A stretch of DNA of 64,000 nucleotides from Sphagnum compactum (Eukaryota; Bryophyta; Sphagnopsida; Sphagnales). Under the pieces are notes generated by a model. The model saw nothing but the letters and a program-made list of their open reading frames with translations. It was not told where the DNA came from and searched no databases. This document shows positions 11,101-24,739 of this stretch, in pieces (position 1 is the first letter of the stretch; each line of letters opens with the position of its first letter). The stretch is from positions 806,001 through 870,000 of the forward strand of contig OZ234503.1 of the NCBI GenBank assembly GCA_965153455.1. The letters are read 5' to 3'. Made by a program: the position numbers and the translations under genes.

Positions 11101-14100
11101 CAAGGTTTGTAATGCAAAGCCTACTTGGAGCAGACAAATGTGATAAAGGGATCTTGTGGGTTGAATCTATTGTGCCATTTATCTTGGAGTTCTGAGACCT
11201 ATCTCCTTGTGTATGGGTTGGTGGTGGACAGGTATGGGACTACCAGACTAAGAGCTGTGTGCAGACACTTGAAGGTCATACACACAATGTTTCAGCTGTT
11301 TGTTTCCACCCAGAACTCCCTATTATTCTGACAGGATCAGAAGATGGGTCAGTTCGCATTTGGCATGCTACAACATACAGGTGAGACCTGGACCTGGTCT
11401 TCACAATCCAGTTTCTGGTTTCTTGGATGGTTTAGTCAATTTCTTATTTTCAGGATTGCTTTCTCCATCTGTCCTGAGGTGAGTTTTTTAGTTGAATCAA
11501 AACAGTGCACATGTTTTACATGTAGGCATGAACTCTGCCCCTGCTGGTTTAAATTGTTCAGGAGATTGTTGATTTGTACTAAACTTTTGAGTACTGGTGT
11601 AGACTGGAGAATACATTGAACTATGGTCTTGAACGAGTTTGGACCATTGGTTACATTAAGGGCTCAAACAGGCAAGTTCGCCTCAATTTAACTGTAACTT
11701 GCTTGTGCATCCAGTCTGTGCATGTCTTGACAAAGCTCTTTCTTGAGTACACTTGGAGTTGTACAGGGGGATTGGTGCAATGTTCTGACATTGCCAACTA
11801 CATGTATGTGGGCAGAGTTGCAATTGGATATGATGAAGGGACCATCATGATCAAGATTGGAAGGGAAGAGCCTGTTGCAAGTATGGATGGCAGTGGCAAG
11901 ATTATCTGGGCAAAGCACAATGAAATTCAGACTGTGAATGTTAAGGCAGTGGCTGCTGATTCTGCGGTACTATATTTGGATATTGATACCCGGTCTGTAT
12001 TCAACAAATGTCAGTGCAGGTATTGGATAAATATGGGCTTAAATTTTTGATTCCCTGTCTTTATTCTAATGATCTACATTGTGACCCACAGGTGACTGAT
12101 GGGGAACGGTTGCAACTGGCTGTGAAAGATCTTGGAAGTTGTGATCTTTATCCTCAGGTCATGCTCCCTTACACTTCCCTATCTTTGTTGATACTTTCAA
12201 GAGCCGACGATATCCAGAAAATATGAGCATATCCTGAGATGCAAGATGGTTTGGGATGCAGAGCTTGAAGCATAATCCAAATGGCAGATTTGTTGTTGTG
12301 TGTGGAGATGGAGAGTACATCATCTACACTGCACTTGCATGGAGAAATCGTTCATTTGGCTCTGCTCTTGAATTTGCTTGGTCAACTGATGGTGAATATG
12401 CAGTTCGAGAGAGTACATCAAAACTTAAAATCTTCAACAAGACCTTTCAGGTAGGACTGGACACCTGTAATCATGTATTAGCATCAGTTAGCCTTTGAAT
12501 ACTCATGATCAGTTCTTCTAGTTGGTTGTGCATTTTGGTTTCTCAGAATGGTTGTTGTTGATTACTGCAGGTGGAGAGAGCTACTATCTTTTCCAGGTTG
12601 ATTTATTGTATGTCCTGAGGGTTTTATCGTCTTCTGTGCAGGAAAGGAAAAGCATCCGACCAAATATTTCAGCTGATGGTATTTATGGTGGAGCTTTGTT
12701 AGCAGTTCGATCCAGTGAATGTGTCTGTTTTTACGACTGGGTGGAGTGCCGTCTTATCCGGAGAATTGATGTTGTTGCCAAGGTAGAGGATTCAGATGCA
12801 CTTCATTGTGACTCTCCCTGCACTCTATAACCTATGTACATAATATAGCAGTATTAAGTACCAAGGCCTTATATGCGTCAGCTTATGGTCTGTATTCAGT
12901 CCCACATGGTTCATTTTGATCCGATCTGTGCAGTTGCTCATCTAAACTTTGGGGTGCGTGCATATATGGTTGCAGAACATTTACTGGTCAGATAGTGGAG
13001 ATTTGGTCGCCATTTCCAGTGACAATTCATTCTACATCTTGAAGTACAAAGTGAGGAGACCATATTCTCAATGTAGTTACTCTTTGTTTTACTAGAATTC
13101 TGGTAATGGTTAATCAAGATAGGGTACTCGTCCTAATCTTTTGACTTAGTGCATGCGTAAAGCTGACTGCTGATGTCTTTCACAATCTTAGCAAGCACAA
13201 GTTTGTTTGTTTGTTGGTTTCCTCTAAGGGAAGTAGATGAGCTCATGCTTCTGTGTGTTATCTTCTGGCATGGGTTCAATTGACATGTGCATTATGGTTT
13301 ACAGAGGGAGATGGTTGCAGCATATTTGGAGAGTGGCAAGCCAGAAGATGAGCAAGGTGTGGAGGATGCCTTTGAACTTCTGCATGAAATCTCAGAGCAT
13401 GTCCGTACTGGTGTGTGGGTTGGTGACTGCTTCATTTACAACAACTCATCTTGGCGCCTCAATTACTGTGTTGGTGGGGAGGTATGTATGCAGACATTTA
13501 GAGAAATTTTGTAGAAAATGGGCAAAAATGGGCCTAGAGAAAGGTTGGACGTTCTTCTCAAGCTTGATGATTATTCTGCTACATTGTTTTGTGAACCTAA
13601 TATGGAGTGAGCATTTGACTTGTACATCTACAGGCATGCTAATGTTGCTGTATTGAATTTTCATCTTTGGACACAATTTTTTGTTTCTTCAAGCCCCTTA
13701 GCCAATCACCAAATGTTGATATTCTCCAAGTCTTTTCTGTTCAAGATAGCTACATTGTTCCTCAATCTCAATCCAAATTAGGACACATGGGTGGAGCTAA
13801 ACAGTCTAATCTCTTTATGAAAGTTGCTCTAATATAAAAAGTGAATGTAATGTATTTTTCCTGTGTAGGTGACCACTATGTTCCACTTGGATCGTCCAAT
13901 GTATCTGCTTGGGTACCTGGCAAATCAAAGTCGTGTATACCTGATTGACAAGGAGTTCAAGTAAGCTACATCTGTAATTTTATGGAGTTTGGCATGGTTG
14001 CTCACATCATTCTAGGGAACATCATAGTGCTCTGCCTGAAGAACTGTCATCTTGTAGGAGTTCTTGGATTAACTTGGTTCTGGGGATGTACTTTGCACAC

Positions 14101-16505
14101 ATATTATCAGTGAGAGTTGTGTGTGCCTCTAGACTGTATGAGAATGTGTGGTGATACAATGTTATAAGCATGTATTGTTGTCTATCTGTATCTCTACTCT
14201 AATGTCAACTCAGAAAGTGATTTGGAGCTGCTTGATTTTGGCTGGTGTCTGCAGTGTAATGAGCTATACACTGCTGCTGAGCTTGATTGAGTACAAGACT
14301 CTTGTGTTGCGAGGGGATTTCCAGAGGGCACAGGAAGTTTTGCCTACAATTCCAACAGAACATCTGAACAGGTATGACATTTTGGCCAATCTTTATGGGA
14401 GTGGGAATGAGATTCTTTCCCTCATATGAAGTTTCTGACTTCTGTGCTGATGCAGTGTCGCACGGTTCTTAGAGTCAAGAGGAATGCTGGAGGATGCTCT
14501 TGAGATTGCCACAGATGCAGACTACAAGTTTGATCTTGCTGTACAGCTTGGCAGGCTTGAAATTGCAAAGGTATCATTACTATCTTTTCAAGCATTTTGG
14601 TTTGGCATGAATGCTTGTTGCAACTGGAGCTAAAAAAGCAATGCAGTGGATGCTATCACAAATCATTGCTCTCAGTTTACATGGACTTAGTAGACAGTGC
14701 TCGCAGATAGCAAAGACAATCAACTGCATACACCAAGTTTTCTGTTCTCTTGCATTAGTTGTCTTGGGACTCTACTGACATAGGTGGGGCTATGTGCAGG
14801 CTATTGCTGAAGAAGCCCAGAGTCAATCCAAATGGAAGCAACTAGGAGAACTTGCAATGTCTGCTGGCAAGGTACTTTTCAGAATTTGTCCAGTTGTTAA
14901 ACAAGTCACTGTGAACTTAGTTAGGCTACTGTCAATGTTTATTGCAACACATTGTTCTCCAAATGAAGAAAGGCACTTCTTAATGGTTGTGTATTAGAAC
15001 AGAAGAGTAGTTTCATTTCTGTTAGTTCCTTATGCAAACTTTATAGTTGCCTGTTCTGCTTTTGTAACATGTATCCACCTTAGGTTTTCTTTTATTGGCG
15101 AGACCCAGATTTATTGTCACTATTACCATAAGCCTCTAGAGCTTGATCTGTTAGTAGTTTCTGACAGATTTCCAATTGATGCCTTGTCTATACCCTAAAC
15201 TTGAAACTGGCAATACCTTCTCACATGATGTTGTGGCCATGAGGCACAGTTGGATGTTGCAGAAGAGTGCCTAAGACATGCAGTGGATCTGAGTGGTTTA
15301 CTACTACTACATTCAGCACTTGGAGATGTTGAAGGAATGCAGAAACTTGCCACTTTGGCCAGAGAGCATGGGAAGAACAATGTGGCATTCCTTTCTCTTT
15401 TCCTGCTAGGGAAAGTAGAAGAATGTATACAACTCTTGGTTGACAGGTATTGTAAACAGCATTATATGTTCTGACCTGGCTGTGCTTTGTTCATTCAATG
15501 TCCTGCAAGTTCATAGACAGGAGACATTGCAGATGTCAAGTTTATGTTAACTTGAATTGTCATCTGTTGCAGCAACCGAATACCAGAGGCTGCATTTATG
15601 GCAAGGACCTACTTGCCAAGTGAGGTTTCAAATATTGTTGCTCTGTGGCGTGATGACTTGAAAAAGGTGATTTACCTGACCCTGAGTCCTCTCCAACATT
15701 TGGAAAATAGGGGAGATGAGTTCTTAATGAGTGTGTTGTACTATTTGCAGATCAATCAAACAGCTGCAGAGTCCTTGGCAGATCCACAGGAGTACCCGAA
15801 CTTGTTCCCAGATTGGCAATCAGCATTGGAAACAGAAGCTAAACTGAAAGAGTCAAGGTGAGAATAATTTGAGTACAGCATGTCTGCAGACAAGCTCCAG
15901 AGGTTTTACATAGTTCACTCCAGTCAGTCTGTTTGAGTACTGGGCCTCAGTATTTTGTATGTTCTCCAACATCTGATCTAAATTCTCCTACCTTTTCTGT
16001 TGTATTTCTTTCTATGGGAACTCTCAAGTGATACATGGAGTTTGCATGGTATGACAGGGGCATCTTCCCTCCTTCAAAGTTCTACTTAAACTACATAAGT
16101 GGTGACACTGGGGATTTGGTCGAAGAAGTTGAGAGACTGCACATCAAAGGAGATGGTCCTATGGAAAATGGCCATGCTGTGCCTGAGGTTGGCCTTTCTA
16201 TCTGTTTCATCACATCAGGCAACTTCCTTATGTGGTGCATGTTCCTGCTTGATTGCATGTTTCAACTCATAGACTGGCTATTGGTAACTTTTTGCAAAGG
16301 TGTCTATGGCCAGCTTGCTTGTGATTCTCACACCTTACATCTGTGCATTCAGGATGGGGAATACTTGGAAGGAGATGTTCCAGAGGGTGAAGCACCTGAG
16401 GAGGTCGAAGGCACAGAAGTGGAGTATGTGGAGGAGGTGGAAGAAAATGGAACTGCTGCAGAGAACGAAGAATGGGGTGGGGAAGACACAGAGGGAGCTC
16501 TTTGA
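8112..16505 (+). CDS. COPB2: Coatomer subunit beta' (COPB2), complete, 24 coding exons
   Basis: Beta' is part of the cage-like COPI subcomplex that coats Golgi-to-ER vesicles and reads dilysine cargo signals. Coding exons: 8112-8114, 8570-8590, 8764-8825, 9085-9139, 9719-9755, 10476-10801, 10973-11104, 11232-11380, 11603-11671, 11815-11965, 12092-12157, 12262-12450, 12642-12782, 12976-13050, 13305-13481, 13869-13960, 14255-14371, 14456-14570, 14800-14871, 15250-15446, 15573-15666, 15751-15857, 16058-16187, 16353-16505. Sum 2730 nt, 909 aa, the normal family length. The N-terminal 300 residues are WD40 repeats ([59 protein letters not shown]), then the coatomer WD-associated region ([36 protein letters not shown]), an alpha-solenoid ([29 protein letters not shown]) and a short acidic tail. 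The first coding exon holds only the ATG. Intron 9 starts with GC. Identity is certain; small exon boundaries are by eye. Confidence 0.97.
11672..11814 (+). other. GC-AG intron in COPB2
   Basis: The exon ends TCAAACAG and the intron starts GCAAGT, the usual strong context for a GC donor; it ends GGGCAG. Joining there restores the frame exactly (residues KGSNR then [10 protein letters not shown]), and no GT donor nearby does so. All other COPB2 introns are GT-AG. Confidence 0.85.
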
Positions 16506-17110
16506 AACCTGCATTCTTTTTATCTGGTCCCAAGTCCCTGTGCAACACATCAGTGGTTCCTAACATAGTAAACAAAGTTTGTAGCGCTTTTGTTTCATTG
16601 ATCATGGAGTATGTCCTGTACTTGAGAATCTCTACTAGAGTGACAGACCTAAAAAACTCATATATTTTTACACAGTTTCATAGGCATTTGTTGTGGGGAT
16701 CAGAAGCCACGAGAATGTCAGCACAGGATGTTGAGTACAAAAATGGGGGCCTTCAGACTCTCGCTTCAACAGGGGCCCATCTGGTGTACAATGGTACTAC
16801 TACATTTCAAACTTCTTAGCATGGAGAAAGATTCACTACTCATCCATCATCAGTTCCAGACCACCATATTCCAGGTTTTGACCTATCCAGCCTTCGGTGG
16901 TTGAATGCATTCAAAGGAAAACCACATTATGTTTTTTTCTTCTCCTCAAATGTTTCCAGTTCATGCAGATTTTCTAGATTTAAGTGACAAGAATCTTTGC
17001 CAAGAAGATGCACTGACAAATCTAGGTCTTTATGTCCTGAGGAGATCAACTGACTAACCTATTTCAGCCTTTGTGCCACAATGGTTTACTCTCCCCAATA
17101 TAGGGCACCT
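16506..17110 (+). other. COPB2 3' flank and probable 3' UTR
   Basis: Sequence directly after the COPB2 stop TGA (16503-16505). It keeps the mixed composition of the gene for some hundred bases and becomes AT-rich later. Open frames here (for example 16472-16819) lack any support. The polyadenylation site cannot be fixed by eye. Confidence 0.4.
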
Positions 17111-20100
17111 CATTGCTTGTAGTTGTGGGTTGCAATTCACTCATTAGCAGTGCTAGATATAGTAGTTGCTATTAGTGATTCCAAAATGTTTGAGAACCTA
17201 TGGTGTCCAAGTTCATGGTAAAGGATGGAGGGGGCAAAGGTTGTTATTCATTTTGATGGCAGTTAAATAAGTGTAAGACACCATTGAAATTAGAGACAAA
17301 TTTGGTCATCCTTGGTCATTTGTTTTACTTCATTTTATCCCTTCTATTCTATGATGAACAGTGAGACTTCGCGCGATGTGGCTTCTGTCAGTGAAGAACG
17401 AATATCTGTAAGTCTAAACCCTAAATCCTAGACCTTAAACCCTAAACCTTCATGATAGTAATACCAATTTTCCTCTCAAAAACATTGGATGGCCCAAACC
17501 AAGATATCTTATTTTTCTTAGGATAGTGCCAGAAGGCCCAAGTCTCCTGGCATGGAGATTGTGAGAAGCAGAAGTGTTTTCTCAGGGAACCAATTCTTCA
17601 CTTTGTGTTTGCCTCTACTCAAGAACCTATGCATTGTTGTCTTGGGGACCTATGAATGCACAATTATTTTTATGATTTAGGAAAGCTGAAATTTTTCAAG
17701 TTTTATTTTTCTCAAAGATCAAAGCTTTGTGAAGGAAAGTGAAGGAGTGTTTGAAATGTAGTGGAACATTCTATTTTCGGAATGGAATCATGGATATAAA
17801 TTCATTATTCAACAGATATGTGTGGAAGCCACCACTGTACTCTTCCCTTTTCAAGCTTTGTAGGCTTTCAAAATGAAAATGAACAAATGTTTCATGAACA
17901 TCATAATTCGTTTTTTCAACACAGCTACAAAGATAAATGACCGACGAAAAACATGTAATATATTGAGACAATTATATCTATTTTTAATAACAAGTTGCAA
18001 AAGATTTCATTCGACAATTCTTTCATACGAAAAAGTGAAAAGGATTGAAAAATGATTCATAGTCTTTTTATAAAATGATCCCACTAACTCTTATTAATGT
18101 GTTTTTTACCAGTGTTGTGTGGGTACTCAAATGCAAGTGTTAAAACCAATGATTCTAAATTTGAACAACCAAACTTGACAAGATGTAAATATTAAAATTT
18201 CAATCTAGACCTTTACCTATGAACCTTCAATCATGGTAAAATTGGGGTAAAACCTGGAGCCTGTTACCCACTTGTTTTCACTGGAGGAAACCCCTAAAGA
18301 CCTCTCCATGTTTCAATGTTTTAAATAGGTATTCTTAAGGTTTAGAGTTTTTCCCATCACTTTGAATTTGTGTGTCTAAGTTTCCTTTTTATGTATAAGC
18401 TTTCAACTTCGATTTTTGTTTATTCAATTTCTTTAGTGTATGTGTTTCAATTTTTCTAATGCATGTGTTTCTCTCGAAATCATAATCCTAAATCCTATAC
18501 CCAGAATTGCATCCATTTGAAAATCCTTAAACCTTCTACACAATGACCACCATGAGTTGAGAAAAATAAATTGAACCAGACCTGAAAGGTTTTGGAACAT
18601 TTTTTAAGAAATTCGAAAAATTACAAATACAATGGGGTAAAGTTGATGACCAAAAGATGGGGTTACAAATACAATGGGGAAAGTTGATGTCCAACAATTG
18701 CTATCTCCCTTTTATGTTAGGCCCAATGTGATAATGAACACATTAAGACATGCAATGTTTTGGCACATACATTGTTTGTGCAATTATTTTTCATGTGCAA
18801 TTAAGTTTCAGCTTGAAAAAGGTATCTATCATTTTTGGGGTGACCAAGTAGTTGGGACATAAAGGTAGATCTCATCAATAGAAAAGAAAGAACTACTTGA
18901 TGAATCTTTTGAACTTTTTGAGTACTATTGAACCATGTTTTTGAGGGGATGTTGAATAGTCATGAAGTAAAAGTTTCAATTGATATTTTGGTGCATACCA
19001 TCAGCAAAATATTGACAACACATTTTGTGAGAGAGCAATTGAAAGATATTAATGTCATGGACATTTTGGTCATGATGTTAGTTCAATGATTGGGTGAAAT
19101 TGGTTAGTGTGGTTGAAAAGCAGAATTGTAGGATACACCACAAAGTAATGTTTGGCTTATGAGGTTGAATTGCATTGAGTCATTTCAAGCTCGTGAAAAG
19201 GTATCTATCTATATATATGAGTTGTAGAAGAGTTTTTGAGCATGGTTGTTGTGTAGTACATCTGTGGTAACCCATTTGTGGAATATGTGGGCAAAGGATT
19301 TGCATGATTAGTTTGCCAAATAAGCATATGGGGATTTTTGGTTGCGAGGTAGTTCTGTAAATCCCACTTTTTTTCTTTGCATGGGTGTTGCAAAACAAGT
19401 GGTTGTGCACCTAAATCTTTAAGCTTTGTTTGGTGGTTCTAATATGGCATAGTACACTATATATATGTGATGAAAGATTTTCGGTTAATGGGTTGATGTG
19501 AGTGGATGTAGAAATTGTGTAAATGGGAAATGAATGCATACTAATGTTGAGCCTGGAACTAAAAGTGATTGAGGATTTAACCAAACCTTGAATTTAACCC
19601 TCAGATTATGTCTTCCAATCTTCTCATTTAGGGTTAGGGTTTACAACAAAACATTTTAAACACTTTTGTGGCTAAAGTTTGAAGGCAATGGAATGAAATG
19701 TTTTTGCATATTTGCTTGTTGCCTTACTTTCCTCTTAATGCAAAATTGACAATGGAAGAGGTTTTAAGTGCACTTCAAAATGGGAAATTTGGAAGTTTGT
19801 TGTTGTGGTGGGCTCATCAATGCAAGACGCCTTTTGGAGATGAAGGTTATTTGCATCTAATAAATGGCAACAATGAACATCTCAAAAAAGGTAAGCTTCT
19901 TGTTCTCCTTTATTTAGATGTTGAATTACATCATTAATTTATTTTTTTGTTTTTTGTTTCATGCAAAAATAGTAGAAAGTATTTTTCGAATTGACGCTTG
20001 AAAATAAAAAAGTTAGGATCTTTTGTTTTCTGTAGTTGTTAAATTTGGCCTATGATTTAAGCTTTAAGGTAGTACTTGTGATTGTTAAGCTTTAAGGTAA

Positions 20101-23090
20101 TACTTGTTGATTGTTAACAATGAACCATCAATGTTCAAACACTAAAAGCTTTAGTTTATAAAGTTTAGGTCCTTTTCATTTTCATTGCTTCTAACCTCTC
20201 ACCAAGTTTTCTAGCTTTGCAAGTGTCTTTTTGCTTGTCCAAGGGTACTAGGTTGTAAGTTGAACTTATCATTTTTTGTTTTCATGCATTCTCACTTGTT
20301 GGTCACCTATCACCTTTCTATTATCACTTATCACTCTCTAAGTTGGGAGAGATCACATGTGTGCAAGTTCTATGTTTGAAGTTCACCAATCTATTACTTT
20401 TTTTTTGCATCACTTTGTGCACTATATTTTTTGTTCCTGTGATTGCCTTTCACCCATTTAATTTATAAATAAAAAAATAAGGCCTATCTTGTGGATTATA
20501 TTCATAGTCATTGCCTTGGATAGTCTTTCACATTTCAAGGTTCTTGCAACATACCTTTGTCATTAAACTTTTGAAATTTCAATTCATGGGTGATTCTACA
20601 AGTCCCAACAACAACAACCATGTTGCTAATGGTTTTAATCACATTGTTCTTTCACTAGCCAATGCAAGGTCTGCTAGTAGTAGTTCCATTGAGAACATAT
20701 AGCCAATGCAAGGTGTGCTAATAGTAGCTCCATTGAGAACATATCTCCAATGCACATAGATGGAAAATAACTGTCATGGGTAGCAATTAATGCTCATGAA
20801 CTAAAAGGGATTATATTTCAAAGCTAAACATGGAAGAACTCAAGAAGCAAGGTGCTACTTGTAAACCCCACAACTGAAATTCATGTACATGGTTTTTTTT
20901 AAGGTGAACAATAACTAACCGATAGATTGTGAAAAAACCTAGATCACGAAATGCATAATCTACTCTAGTGCAATGATTGGGCCAAATATTTGGCTTGGTG
21001 CATTGGAAGCAAAGGTCTCATTATTTATCCCAAGGCAAATGGGACAATTGACATGAAGAAACACATAGAGGTGGAGCACAACACCTAATTTCAAAGTATG
21101 AAGAAGTTGCAAATTGGTTTAGTCTACAACTTGAATGCCTACCATCCACTAAAAGGTAGCATGTGACCCCATGAAATCTTTGGGGATTTCTCATCTACAA
21201 ACCCATTAAAAAAATAAAATGGAATTTAAAAGGCATTCTTAAAGGATGTCGTGTTATTTATGATCAAGGGATTCTTACCATTGTGCATTGTTGAATTGAT
21301 CAAGTTGCACAAGTTGACATATATAAATGTGTAACAACTTTCAATTCTATGGTTTCATGCAATATTTTGGGCATGTTTGGACATGTTTGAGCCATTTCAT
21401 GGATCTTGTTTTGGACATGCATTATCAAAAGTCTATCAATATGTTATTATAGATGAGAAAGTCAAGATCATGGGGTTCAATATACTTCCATAAAATCAAC
21501 TCAAGTTAATGTCCAAAAATGCATCACTTGGCCCAAAAAATTAGGCAAGGAAAAGCAAGCATGGGCAATAATCCAAATATGTTCAAGAACATATTTGGTC
21601 CTTTCATATGGGGAGAATTTTCAACACACGCAAAAAATATGGATTGAGTTCAGTTGACCGAGCCCAGAACTTAGACAAGATAAGAAGACACAAGCTTACA
21701 AGGTATGGATTTTCAAAAAATATTTTTTGTAAAAAATTTGTGTTGAATGTTTGTTTTTGGAAATGATTTAACGTGTTTGATTGGTTTTGTGCAAGGCTTC
21801 GAGGCTTCCTTGACAACTATGTTTGCAATTTGATCGGTGAAGGAATGTATGTCGATCCTGTTGCTTTTGGACCTGCTCTATGAAGAGTGGAAGGAGATTT
21901 TGTTGCTTTGGGAGTAGGGGAAAATTTTGGATGAGTATGGAAAACTGCCTTCAAGACCCACAAGTAGGGGAGTGTGGGAAAGTCGGCATTCAATTGCCTT
22001 GTGGGACTAAAGGAGTTTCACATGGTGAAGTTGACGCATGGTTTGAAGGCACATGAAATTTTGTTGTGGGATTGGCTTGCAATAAGAGGTAACCCACACT
22101 TCATGACAATGACAGAGTTCTGCTACAATGTCAAGAAACATAAGGTGATTAGAAATGAGATCATGGTATTCCATAGACATCTTCAACCAACAGTGCAAAA
22201 TCCACAACCTTGCATTGAGATGTGGAAAAAAATGAAATTGCAACATAAGTACAGCAAGGTGTTGTTTGCATTGCTAGAATAGACGCTAAGCGATGATTTC
22301 TTCAAGGGGAGGATCCATATGAATCTATCCAAGGATCCTCCCTCTAATGAAATGAAGTTCTCGAAAAGTGGATTTCAAGGTCTAATGAAATGAAGTTTTC
22401 GAAAAGTGGATTTCAAGGTCAACTGATGGAAACCCACAAATCAGCCCTGTGCACTTCGAATCACATTACAAGGTCAATTCACTCTTGGAACTCAACAACA
22501 TTAGAGACTTTATGGACGGCTTTTCAAGGAATGTCAATTTTTTAAGTAGTAAGTTTGGGAGGATATTTGTTCTTTTCTTGACTATGAATTTTTTAAGCGA
22601 GGACCCAAATGTCTGGTCTCAAATAGATTGGAAAAACGTACTCTCAAGCTTATTGTCCATGATGGTCGCCTTCAAAGCAACTGTATGTATTTGTGATCGA
22701 AAGTTTTTTAACAATTTGGTCGTAACACTTCGGGAAGACAACATTTCAGGCGACATCTCTATGGAGTATGGATTTTACAAGGCTTCCAAGCAGGAGGTTC
22801 CTCTATCAAGGTCATTAAGCTTGTGGATGAACTTGCCACTTTTGGTATATGTTTACCTATTTCTTTCATAAGAAGAAAAGTTTCTGCAAGAGTAGATTTT
22901 GGTGTCAAGGCGTTTTCCAATGTGGGTCCCCATTTGCGATTATCCATTTCCAAAAGAACAGAGGTTGTATAAGGAAGAGTGAATAAGCGCCCGGAGGAGA
23001 CCATATCATCATTCAAACTCTCATGTAAGATCCTCCACACAATCACTTCACAATGAAAGGGCCAACACATTCTTGCCTCTTGGTTGGGTA
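17111..23090. other. AT-rich, gene-free stretch with telomere-like words and degraded frames
   Basis: About 6 kb without a recognisable gene. CCCTAAA-like words occur at 17415-17452 and TTAGGG-like words at 19628-19640. A possible MITE end (CAGTGTTGTGTGGGTA) lies at 18112. Short frames at 19698-19937, 21974-22282 and 22449-22871 run 80-140 codons and show no family I can recognise; they may be remnants of a transposon. Their A/T-rich codon use differs from the real genes in the window. Confidence 0.5.
22343..22424. repeat. Two-copy tandem duplication of about 42 bp
   Basis: The block AATGAAATGAAGTTCTCGAA with the following AAGTGGATTTCAAGGTCT is repeated almost exactly, differing by one base (TTCTCG against TTTTCG). 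High identity implies a recent duplication compared with the decayed surroundings. Confidence 0.85.
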
Positions 23091-23360
23091 TTACATACCA
23101 GGGTTATCAGGTCCTTTTTGAAACTTTCATACGAGCCGGGTCCTGGTATTGGTTCGAAGACTGATCTTTGCCTGGTATGAGGCAGGTATAAACCTGGTAT
23201 TGAATTTGGTATAAGGCTGGTATATACTTGGTATTACCTCAAATCCCTACCAGGCTCCCACTGATATAAGACTCCTATCACCTCAGTTCATTCCAGTCTG
23301 CTAGGGTCCTTGATACCAGTGTTGATACCCGGCACAAGCCTTATATATCAATCCAACAAC
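23090..23360. mobile_element. Diverged remnant of the TACC-rich MITE family
   Basis: Many words of the type CTGGTATTGG, GGTATAA and TACCAGG occur in short succession, ending near a CAGTGTTGATACCCGG block at 23330. The internal layout (ACCTCAAATCCCTACCAGGC) resembles 47700-47815 (ATCTCAGGTTCCTACCAGAC). No clean terminal repeats or target duplication are visible, so only membership of the same repeat family as 7420-7712 and 47513-48510 is suggested. Confidence 0.5.
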
Positions 23361-23535
23361 TGAAATATTTCTACACAGTTTTTGTCAATAAGAAAGACAT
23401 AATGAATTGACGATGTCACCAGTGGGCATTGTGTTTTGCAAAATTCCGCAGGGTGAGCCCCTCATAAAGCACTCTTCAAAAAACATTTAGTGTTAGGAGA
23501 GGGCACCTTATATCCATGAATAGACACCCTTATAA

Positions 23536-23748
23536 AGGTGCATTCACACCTAATGTTGAGTCAGTGTTAAGTGAAAATCTAGGTGGCATCTTAGGTGGCA
23601 CCCAATGTTAAATGGGTGATTGTTTAATATTAAGTGAATGTTAACTTAACATAAAATCTTGGTGGTAAATAGGTTTAGGTTCTAAATGACTAGCTTGGTG
23701 TTAGGGGACTTAATACTAGAGTCCTTAACACCAATTGTGAATGCACCT
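23536..23748. mobile_element. Harbinger/Tourist-like MITE, 213 bp, TAA target duplication
   Basis: The element has perfect 13-bp terminal inverted repeats, AGGTGCATTCACA at the left and TGTGAATGCACCT at the right, extending imperfectly to about 25 bp. It is flanked by TAA at 23533-23535 and again at 23749-23751. A 3-bp TAA/TTA duplication is typical of PIF/Harbinger elements. The interior has no coding potential. A second copy in the opposite orientation starts at 47819. Confidence 0.85.
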
Positions 23749-24129
23749 TAAGAGTGGAGGCACCCTACACCACCCATTAGTAAGGTGAAAGGTACCTAGT
23801 TGTAGGGTTTGAGGGCTAAAGATGAGGCTTAAAAGCCCCAAGGGTCAGACATTGTTTGGTGGTCATCTCCCTTGCATTTAAAACCTGTGGGCAATGGTTT
23901 AAAAGGATGATATTCTAATAACCGTTTACTAGAATATCCATGAAAAGAGCGGTTATTAGAATGAGAGCCGAGGGTTTTTGACCGTTTGCTAACTAGTAGG
24001 TCACTGATGAAATCCGGGTTGACGGTTATGGTTTGTAACTCATGACCTGATAGCCAATCAGTGCATTGAGATTCTCTTTAGGGATGGTTATGTTCTACAT
24101 AAATCTGTGCTCTAGTTGTTCTGCAGGAT

Positions 24130-24722
24130 TTTAGGTTCCTTGTTCATGGCAGAATTGGCACTGGTGGCTGATTATGTGAAGTCCTCCTACCTACTGTCAG
24201 CACTTTTAGGTCAATTCCTGCCTACCTATTCCCCTTTTGGCATTGCTGATTGTGATATTTCCTACCAACCTATGCCAATAAATGACAGAATTAGCCACCT
24301 GGACTGCTGATTCCAATATTTCCTCACTACCTATGCCTTGGATGGTAGAATCAGCCACCACTGTTGCTGACTCTGATATTCCCTACATACCTCAATATTA
24401 AATGGAAAAATCAGCCACCACTGCTGATTCTGATATTTCCTACCTACCTATTGCATTAAATGGCAGAAATTGACCAGCATTGTTGATTCTGATATTTGCT
24501 ATCTACCTCTGCCTTAAGTGGCAGAATCAGCCACCACTGCTGATTCCAATATTTCCCACCCTGCCTAGGCCTCAAATTCTACCGTTGCTGATTCTGATGT
24601 TGCATAACTATCTATTGTTTTAAGTTGCAAGATTTGGCCACCTCTGCTATCTGATATTTCCTACCTACCTATGCATTAAATTGCAGAATTGACCACCAGC
24701 GCTGATTCTGATATTTCCTATT
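24130..24722. repeat. Minisatellite, about 9 copies of 50-66 bp
   Basis: The core GCTGATTCTGATATTTCCTA followed by CCTACCTATGCC and AATGGCAGAATCAGCCACCA recurs with GATATT-type cores near 24255, 24317, 24375, 24430, 24490, 24546, 24593, 24652 and 24708. Copies are diverged by point changes and small indels. No open frame runs through the array. Confidence 0.85.
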
Positions 24723-24739
24723 AGCTATGCTATCACAGA

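Noticed and set aside
19698-22871. Frames of 80-140 codons suggestive of a transposase
   Set aside because: No catalytic motif, zinc finger or known domain could be recognised and the frames do not join.
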